Positions 58,908 to 64,000 of a DNA stretch of 64,000 nucleotides are shown piece after piece. This DNA is from Paenibacillus sp. SY21-1 (lineage in GTDB: Bacteria; Bacillota; Bacilli; Paenibacillales; Paenibacillaceae), in assembly GCF_005222705.1 (NCBI RefSeq), contig NZ_STGF01000006.1, positions 230,714 to 294,713 on the forward strand, given 5' to 3'. Both the position numbers and the translations under genes were made by a program. The notes beneath the pieces are model-generated. The model was not told where the DNA came from. It saw nothing but the letters and a program-made list of their open reading frames with translations, and did no database searches. How positions within the stretch are numbered: the first letter of the stretch is position 1; each line of letters starts with the position of its first letter.

Positions 58908-60606
58908 TGCCGATGTAATCGTCATTGGTTCAGGCGGAGGAGGCGCGGTTGCGGCGAAGGAGCTTGCCGAGAAGGGGCTGCAGGTGCTGGTCCTGGAGGC
59001 GGGGCCGTTCTATGGCAATAAAAAATGGCCAAACGCAAACGCGGAGCGCGGAGAGGAATGGAGCTCCAGCTATGAGGATCTGGACATCAATCTATATAAA
59101 AAGACGTATAACTTGTACGAAAACAATATGAATGACGTCGTATCGGGCACGTTTCGCTTTGGCCCGGCCGATCGCCGCAGGACGCCGTGGCATCGCGTGA
59201 TGCGCCAGAAGGGAGATATATGGCAGCTTGCCGGCGTAGGCGGCACGACCCAGCATTATTGGGCGCAGTCGCCAAGGGCGTTCCCTTCCGCCATCGACGG
59301 CCAGTGGCCGATAAGCTACAAAGAGCTTATCCCCTACTATGAAAAAGTCGAAGCAACCTTGCCAGTTCAATTTGCTCCAACGACGCCCAAGGAAGAACTT
59401 TTCTACTACGGGGCCAAAAAAGCCGGCTGGAAGCTGCTGCCTACCCTGGATGTGACCGCTCCCGGCTACCGTCCGAACCCGAATGCCATTCTCAGAACAA
59501 ATCCTCATTTAATGGACCCCGCTTATTCGCTCGAACAACTGTCGCACATGGAAGGCTGCTCCTTGCAGGGACATTGCGTAAACGGCTGCACAACCGGCCC
59601 CTCCGTCGATAAAATCGCCAAACGCGGCACCCTTGTCAGCTACATTCCGCTTGCTCTCAAAACGGGCAATGTATCCATTCGCCCCAATTCCTTCACCATC
59701 AAAATATTGACGGAGCGCGACCCGAAGGGCGGCGTCCGCGCAAACGGCGTCCGGTTTAGAGATACATGGACCGGTCAAATCGGCGAGCTGACCTCCCGCA
59801 CGGTCGTTCTTGCGGCAGGCTGCATCGAGTCGCCGCGCCTTTGGCTTAATTCGGAGCTGCCCTATAACGAATGGGTAGGCAGAGGGTTAACCAATCATTA
59901 TTTTGACTGGGTGAGCGGCGTATTTGACGAAAAGGATCTGATGGGCATTCTTGGCGTGCCGTCCGTCTATCCTTACATGGGTCATACGTCCGGCGCGAGA
60001 GTCGACATACCGGATATCGGCATTTTCCAGGTATCCTGTCTAAGCCCGGGACTGATGGCTTTTATGACCTACGGGTTTAGCGGGTCGGGCTACAATATGC
60101 TGAACCCGCCGGAGCCGGGCGAGCCCTGGGACATCCGCGGAAGAGTCGTTGGGCCGCAGCTTACCGAGCTTATGGCGAACTATTCGCGCACGATGACGAT
60201 GCTGCTCCTGACGGATGACGAGGTCCGCTTCCAGAACAGAGTGGAGGTTGACCCTCTGCTGAAGGACGAGAACGGTCCGATCCCGATTATTCACTATGCC
60301 CCTAGCCCCAAAACGTTAAAGCGGCGCGACCAGCTTGCCCGATATGCTTCGGAAACGCTCCAGAAGGCAGGAGCCAGAACAATTATTCGCTCGGATACCC
60401 CTGCCGGTTTTCTGCTGCATTTGGAAAGCACGATGAGAATGGGCTATGTGGTCGACGAAAATTGCGAGGCCAAGCAGGTAGGCAGACTATACATTGCCGA
60501 TAACAGCGTGCATTACAATGGAATAGGCGGTCCTAACCCGACCTTGACGACACAGGCGCTTGCAACGCGAACCGCCGATAAGCTGGCGGAGAAGTATTTC
60601 AGCTAG
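58900..60606 (+). CDS. GMC-family FAD-dependent oxidoreductase
   Basis: A 568-residue flavoenzyme: ADP-binding fold at the very start (VIVIGSGGGGAVAAKELAEKG, key GSGGGGA, and ELEAG-like VLEAGPF), a substrate domain with GVGGTTQHYWAQSPR, a second flavin contact (VVLAAGCIESPRL) and the C-terminal motif LYIADNSVHYNGIGGPNPT with the conserved His and Asn. This is the glucose-methanol-choline oxidoreductase family, in the gluconate-2-dehydrogenase large-subunit branch. The start is a TTG at 58900 with AAGGAGGGG nine bases upstream, inside the previous gene. Substrate, probably a sugar or polyol, unknown. Confidence 0.85.
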   Translation: MYDADVIVIGSGGGGAVAAKELAEKGLQVLVLEAGPFYGNKKWPNANAERGEEWSSSYEDLDINLYKKTYNLYENNMNDVVSGTFRFGPADRRRTPWHRVMRQKGDIWQLAGVGGTTQHYWAQSPRAFPSAIDGQWPISYKELIPYYEKVEATLPVQFAPTTPKEELFYYGAKKAGWKLLPTLDVTAPGYRPNPNAILRTNPHLMDPAYSLEQLSHMEGCSLQGHCVNGCTTGPSVDKIAKRGTLVSYIPLALKTGNVSIRPNSFTIKILTERDPKGGVRANGVRFRDTWTGQIGELTSRTVVLAAGCIESPRLWLNSELPYNEWVGRGLTNHYFDWVSGVFDEKDLMGILGVPSVYPYMGHTSGARVDIPDIGIFQVSCLSPGLMAFMTYGFSGSGYNMLNPPEPGEPWDIRGRVVGPQLTELMANYSRTMTMLLLTDDEVRFQNRVEVDPLLKDENGPIPIIHYAPSPKTLKRRDQLARYASETLQKAGARTIIRSDTPAGFLLHLESTMRMGYVVDENCEAKQVGRLYIADNSVHYNGIGGPNPTLTTQALATRTADKLAEKYFS

Positions 60607-60702
60607 GGATTGCAAGCATGGAAAAGAGAAATAGGGACGGAGATGTGCTGCGCGATTTCGACTATTTTTTTAACGGAACAAGCACGAATAGGCCCGTGCC
60701 CA

Positions 60703-60710
60703 CATACACT
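60703..60710 (+). promoter_or_regulatory. Sigma-E-type -10 element upstream of sigK
   Basis: CATACACT (60703-60710) matches the sigma-E -10 consensus CATACAMT exactly. The -35 side is not convincing. GGAACAAGC (60675-60683) matches the SpoIIID site WWRRACARNY in eight of ten positions. Confidence 0.4.
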
Positions 60711-60783
60711 GTACAACTGACGTTTATGCGCTGAGGCTATGCATAGTCTGGCCTGGGCAATACAGCTTGGGGGTGTACGCAGC

Positions 60784-61482
60784 ATGGGTTTGTTCACGAC
60801 AATCGCCTTATTTATCAAACAATTAAGCTTGTTGGTATCGTACGTCAAAAATAACGCGTTTCCGCAGCCGTTAAAGGAAGAAGAGGAGGCCTTCCATCTT
60901 GCCCGAATGGCCGAAGGCAACGCGCACTCTCGCAATTTGTTGATTGAGCATAATTTAAGGCTTGTGGCGCACATAGTGAAAAAATTCGATAATACAGGCG
61001 AGGATTTAGAGGATTTGATCTCAATCGGAACGATCGGATTGATTAAGGCTATTGAGAGCTTTCAGACGGGAAAAGGAACGAAACTCGCAACGTTCGCGGC
61101 TCGTTGTATTGAGAATGAAATACTTATGCATTTGCGTTCGCTGAAGAAAACTCGGAAGGACGTATCTCTGCATGATCCAATCGGTACGGACAAAGAGGGG
61201 AACGAGATTACCTTGATCGATATCCTCGGCACGGAGAACGATGATATCGTTGATAAGGTACAGCTTAAGATTGAGAAGTCGAAGATCTACAAAAACTTGG
61301 ACATTCTTGATGATCGGGAGAAGGAAGTCGTGATCGGCCGCTTTGGGCTGGAGCACGGCGGAGATGAGCGGACGCAGCGGGAGATTGCGAAGGAACTCGG
61401 CATCAGCAGGAGCTACGTTTCAAGGATCGAGAAGAGGGCACTCATGAAGCTTTATCATGAGTTTTATAAGGCAAAGAAGTAG
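60784..61482 (+). CDS. sigK: RNA polymerase sigma-K factor (late mother-cell sporulation sigma)
   Basis: A 232-residue sigma-70-type factor for late sporulation genes in the mother cell. It begins with a hydrophobic pro-sequence of about 19 residues ([19 protein letters not shown]), cut just before [11 protein letters not shown] in B. subtilis, so it is made as pro-sigma-K. Region 2 ([54 protein letters not shown]) and region 4 ([25 protein letters not shown]) are complete. There is no skin element, in contrast to B. subtilis. The ATG at 60784 with GGGGGTG eight bases upstream is preferred to the in-frame Met at 60739. Its presence is strong evidence for a spore former. Confidence 0.95.
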   Translation: MGLFTTIALFIKQLSLLVSYVKNNAFPQPLKEEEEAFHLARMAEGNAHSRNLLIEHNLRLVAHIVKKFDNTGEDLEDLISIGTIGLIKAIESFQTGKGTKLATFAARCIENEILMHLRSLKKTRKDVSLHDPIGTDKEGNEITLIDILGTENDDIVDKVQLKIEKSKIYKNLDILDDREKEVVIGRFGLEHGGDERTQREIAKELGISRSYVSRIEKRALMKLYHEFYKAKK

Positions 61483-61536
61483 ATTAGATTGTAATGCAGT
61501 TAATCTTTACTGTAACAATAGTCTATATGTAAGCTA

Positions 61537-61597
61537 TGAACTGTGACCCGTAAGATAGACACTTTGAAAAAGTGCCCGTCTTGCGGGTCACTGTTTA
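61537..61597 (+). mobile_element. Solo left end of an IS3-like element forming a hairpin
   Basis: TGAACTGTGACCC (61537-61549) and the next ~50 bases match the 5' end of the IS3 element at 21365-22837 with a few changes (AGATAGACACTTTGAAAAAGTG). GGGTCACTGTTTA closes a hairpin at 61585-61597 and nearly mirrors the terminal repeat. The rest of the element is missing. Confidence 0.7.
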
Positions 61598-61624
61598 GTG
61601 TTGAGGGTAGGGGGTGCTACTGCC

Positions 61625-61744
61625 ATGGCGATTGTGAACGTTTTTGCACAAATGGATGCTAGCTATTTACAACTGTTACAACATCCTACAATTATTCATT
61701 CTGAAGAACTTTTCATTGAATTTATAGCCTCCAAATCATTGTAA
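61625..61744 (+). CDS. 39-codon ORF of unknown function after the IS remnant
   Basis: ATG with GGGGGTG nine bases upstream opens a 39-residue peptide (MAIVNVFAQMDASYLQ... ending FIASKSL). It has no recognised domain. It lies in the 353-bp stretch 61483-61835 between sigK and an IS4 remnant, which otherwise contains IS debris, and could be a fragment of a lost gene or of the IS. Confidence 0.3.
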   Translation: MAIVNVFAQMDASYLQLLQHPTIIHSEELFIEFIASKSL

Positions 61745-61835
61745 AGGTTTTTTTTATGTTTAAAGATGTTATAGAACAAAGTTTCAGGCATTTAAAGACC
61801 ACAATGAGGCGATGTTTAATTAACAGGCCTGTTGA

Positions 61836-62525
61836 TTAACCAGAATATGTAACTGGAAGATGTCTGTATTCATAATTAATCATACGATGTATGCGTAGTA
61901 ACCATTTAATCGGTAAGCTACTCAGAAGCAGCAGCTGAGTAAATCGAACAAAAGAAAGCTTCGCATGACGGGGCAACGTGTGCTTCACACCATCAAACAG
62001 CCATTTCAGCAACACAAAGACAAGCAACGCAGAGAAAAGTTGACCATAGACAGCATTTTCTGTTGTGCCAAATAACGTCGGTATGTTTAAGTGTAGCTTG
62101 ATCCAGCGAAAGAATACCTCTATTTGCCAACGGGCTTTGTAAATCAAGGCGACTTGCTCCGCCGTTATTCCTATTAAATCTGTAACGACACGAATTTCTC
62201 TACCCTCAAAATCACGAAAGATGACCACGCGGTGACGCATCTCAGAACGACACTGAGCTGTACCGAGTTGACAAGTGATATCCCGAATGACAGAAGAATC
62301 GTTGAAAACTTGTCGGCGCAAGGCTCGTGGTTTTTCAAGATGAACATTGTCGCGAAGTCGAATGACAAAGGATTGTCCCTCTTTTTTATAACGATCCAAA
62401 CGCTCCAATTTACCATAAGCGCGATCCATGACCATAATAAAAGCAGTGTTTTCTAACGATTCACTTATCGGTCCGTCATGCTTAGAGCCAATCGTTTCCG
62501 TCACTTGAAGTGGCTGCATGTTTCG
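61836..62525 (-). pseudogene. C-terminal part of an IS4-family transposase
   Basis: Homology to IS4-family transposases starts around MQPLQVTETIGSKHDGPISES and continues through the second catalytic Asp (FIMVMDRAYGKLE) to the YREK-type block (YKARWQIEVFFRWIK, Glu) and the normal C-terminus (INYEYRHLP). The N-terminal half, with the DNA-binding region and the first Asp, is missing. The frame runs on to 62714 only through unrelated DNA. The element is inactive. Confidence 0.8.
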
Positions 62526-62738
62526 ATCCTGCAAGGCTACAGTTTGGGGGAGAAGGCGGGAGTTATAGCGTTCCAGTTGCTTAGACCTTTCATGATCGGC
62601 CCCCTCTCCCAATACAAGGCTGTTCACAGTGCCGACGTCGCCCAAGTCATGGTTGGAGCTGCACGCCGGAGGGCGCCAAAGCTGGAGATCATCGGGTCGA
62701 ATGATATTGCTCAAAAAGCGAGAGAGTTAAACGCCTGA
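62526..62738 (+). pseudogene. C-terminal fragment of an NAD(P)H-binding oxidoreductase
   Basis: On the plus strand, reading FQLLRPFMIGPLSQYKAVHS through ADVAQVMVGA to the stop resembles the C-terminus of YwnB/NmrA-like NAD(P)H-binding proteins (LMIGPLxKYRAIxAxxVAxAM). The N-terminal Rossmann part is absent, and its 5' side meets the truncated IS4 remnant, so the IS probably replaced it. The exact junction (about 62520-62540) is estimated. Confidence 0.5.
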
Positions 62739-62785
62739 TGGTTTGTTCTGCTCTTTAGAAAGGTCGCCAAAAGCGACTTTTCTCT

Positions 62786-63442
62786 TTATAAATACCGGGA
62801 ATTTTTGGAAACAAAGAAGCGAATGAGCTCCAAAACGGGTGTGTCATCCAAAGTCTGAAGGCACGCATCCGTTAGTAGGGTTCTTTTTTGCATATCATAG
62901 TAATCTATCAATGCCTCCTCAAGCAGTAATCCATGGCGGATGAGAAAGGATGGATCGAGAACTCGACGCAACACGACTTCGTCATTCAAGACAAATATGG
63001 CTGTATTAACCTTGTTGCAAATCCCTTTTTCCAGTCCTGATTGGTATAACTCCTCAAGTTGTTTAAATCGAAAATGTTGAGCATCGACAATTTCCTCATA
63101 TAGCTGTGGATGATTGAGCTTAAAGCCCTCAAAAAACTGCTCAGGAAAATAAAAATTGATCATTAAAGATTGTTCAAAGGATTTCTGGTAACGATCCAGA
63201 AGCGAATCATTTTCCTTTAAGGAGAACATATCTTCATTTCGCAGGTAGTCCTTGAAAATTGAAACTACCAAGGAGAGAATATCTTCTTTGGAAGCAAAAT
63301 ATTTGTACATAGTGACTTTGCTGACATCCATACATTTGGCCATGTCTTCAGCACGCATAGAAGTCAGATTTTCTTTCCTGGCGCGGTGTATCAATTGAAA
63401 GACCATAATGCGACGAGTATTATTGCGTTGATCATCCATCAT
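62786..63442 (-). CDS. TetR-family transcriptional repressor
   Basis: A 218-residue regulator. The N-terminal helix-turn-helix is recognisable (FQLIHRARKENLTSMRAEDMAKCMDVSKVTMYKYFASKEDIL, key words AEDMAKCMDVSKVTMYKYFxSKEDIL), followed by an all-helical ligand domain with a divergent sequence. The start at 63442 (MMDDQ) has AAGGAG eight bases upstream; the reading to 63577 is an artefact. It is divergent from a short-chain dehydrogenase gene across a 13-bp inverted repeat and presumably represses that gene and itself. Confidence 0.85.
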   Translation of the reverse strand: MMDDQRNNTRRIMVFQLIHRARKENLTSMRAEDMAKCMDVSKVTMYKYFASKEDILSLVVSIFKDYLRNEDMFSLKENDSLLDRYQKSFEQSLMINFYFPEQFFEGFKLNHPQLYEEIVDAQHFRFKQLEELYQSGLEKGICNKVNTAIFVLNDEVVLRRVLDPSFLIRHGLLLEEALIDYYDMQKRTLLTDACLQTLDDTPVLELIRFFVSKNSRYL

Positions 63443-63498
63443 TTTTCGATCTCCTTCCAGCGTTATATCAAATAGTATACCATGATTTTTTAATATCA

Positions 63499-63549
63499 AA
63501 ACCAAGTTAACCGGATTAACTAAAAAAGTTGATTTAGTTAACTTGGTTT
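63499..63549. promoter_or_regulatory. Operator region between the TetR and SDR genes
   Basis: AAACCAAGTTAAC (63499-63511) and GTTAACTTGGTTT (63537-63549) are exact complements. Inside lie AGTTAA-CCGGA-TTAACT (63505-63521) and AGTTAACT. Arrangement fits two TetR binding sites controlling divergent promoters. Confidence 0.7.
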
Positions 63550-63601
63550 GGTATGATTGTTTTGTAGCAGATACCAATCCAATGCTCTGGAGGCGATTTT
63601 C

Positions 63602-63898
63602 ATGAAGACGTGGTTTATTACAGGTACTTCAAGAGGTTTCGGACGAATAATGACAGAGAAGCTTTTAGAGCGAGGGGACCGGGTTGCAGCGACTGTTCGC
63701 CAAGCGCATGCCCTGGATGATTTGAAACAGAAATATGGAGAAAAATTGTGGGTTGCCACCCTGGACGTGACTGATTTTGCTGCGGTTAAGAATGTGGTAA
63801 CCCGGGCCTTCGAGGAACTGGGCCGAATCGATGTCCTCGTAAACAATGCAGGTTATAGCTTGTTTGGCGCAGTGGAAGAGGTGTATACGGTAAGATAA
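63602..63898 (+). pseudogene. Short-chain dehydrogenase/reductase truncated by an insertion
   Basis: Opens like a classical SDR: WFITGTSRGFGRIMTE (TGxxxGxG cofactor loop, residues 7-14 region) and DVLVNNAGYSLFGAVEEV (NNAG). It stops after 98 residues, where other SDRs continue through the YxxxK active site. From about 63882 the sequence is foreign. GGAGG precedes the ATG. The reductase is thus non-functional in this copy. Confidence 0.8.
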
Positions 63899-64000
63899 AA
63901 GTACCCAAAATGATCAAATGAAAATCCCCAAAAAAATCGTGTAAAATTCCCCACTTTAATCGTGAGGAAATAGACCGAATCTAGCAACTCCGTTACCCTA
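63882..64000. mobile_element. Probable end of an IS21-like insertion sequence at the window edge
   Basis: TGTATACGG starts a segment with three spaced repeats of the type AAAA-T-(A/T/C)CCC(C)A (AAAAGTACCCA, GAAAATCCCCA, AAAATTCCCCA), separated by ATGATCAAATG and ATCGTGT. Spaced repeats of this sort at a terminus are typical of IS21-family ends. The element continues beyond the window, so the family is a guess. Confidence 0.45.

Noticed and set aside
60607..60783. A complete sigma-E promoter for sigK
   Set aside because: Only the -10 fits; no -35 at 14-15 bases matches, so only the element is listed.
1..64000. CRISPR arrays, tRNA or rRNA genes
   Set aside because: No spaced direct repeats of CRISPR type and no cloverleaf or rRNA-like sequence were seen. 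The only tandem repeat is the Gly-rich coding repeat.

Overview
The window looks like chromosomal DNA of a spore-forming, soil or plant-associated member of the Paenibacillaceae (Paenibacillus or a close relative). The supporting evidence is an uninterrupted sporulation sigma factor SigK, a CotH-type kinase, S-layer-homology (SLH) anchored polysaccharide-active proteins, many AraC regulators beside glycoside hydrolases, strong GGAGG ribosome binding sites and a moderately high GC content. No rRNA, tRNA or CRISPR array was recognised.

Layout. 1-4796: nucleoside importer (ATPase cut by the window edge, two permeases), a molybdopterin oxidoreductase and a nucleoside phosphorylase in one operon. 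5042-8330: YwaF-type membrane protein, AraC regulator, GH4 alpha-galactosidase. 8420-11905: DnaQ-like exonuclease, an ArsR-SRPBCC pair with a clear promoter/operator and a coupled leader ORF, and an MFS transporter. 12127-15509 (minus): VTC-domain protein, DUF4956 membrane protein, CotH kinase lipoprotein. 15663-21123: calcineurin-like phosphoesterase, GH43 xylosidase-type enzyme, GH51 arabinofuranosidase. 21365-22837: a complete IS3-family element sitting inside a terminator hairpin. 22892-28863: nucleoside hydrolase, a two-component system, a Gly-rich peptidoglycan-binding-domain protein, a small membrane protein and an AraC regulator. 29100-34006: divergent AraC regulator and a GH95-GH43 operon. 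34252-36593: PAF-acetylhydrolase-like hydrolase and a two-component locus collapsed by deletions. 36738-39359: two tandem DUF445 membrane proteins.

39417-44046 is the most interesting segment. A cobalamin riboswitch and a terminator precede a single large secreted protein built of an alpha/alpha-barrel, two DUF4430 domains and three SLH domains. That is the fold combination of animal transcobalamin/intrinsic factor on an S-layer anchor. It is proposed here as a surface cobalamin-capture protein.

44124-53047 carries plant cell-wall functions: a parallel beta-helix protein, an SLH-anchored PL11 rhamnogalacturonan lyase, a GH43-like enzyme and rhamnulose-1-phosphate aldolase. With GH51, GH43, GH95 and GH4 this suggests breakdown of rhamnogalacturonan I and its arabinan/galactan side chains, with rhamnose catabolism. 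53229-57715: a GDPD-SGNH-ABC exporter operon. 57797-60606: a small coiled-coil protein and a GMC oxidoreductase with a probable partner subunit. 60784-61482: sigK. 61537 to the end is a mobile-element graveyard: a solo IS end, an IS4-family remnant joined to an oxidoreductase fragment, and a TetR regulator with a divergent SDR gene broken by what looks like an IS21-type end.
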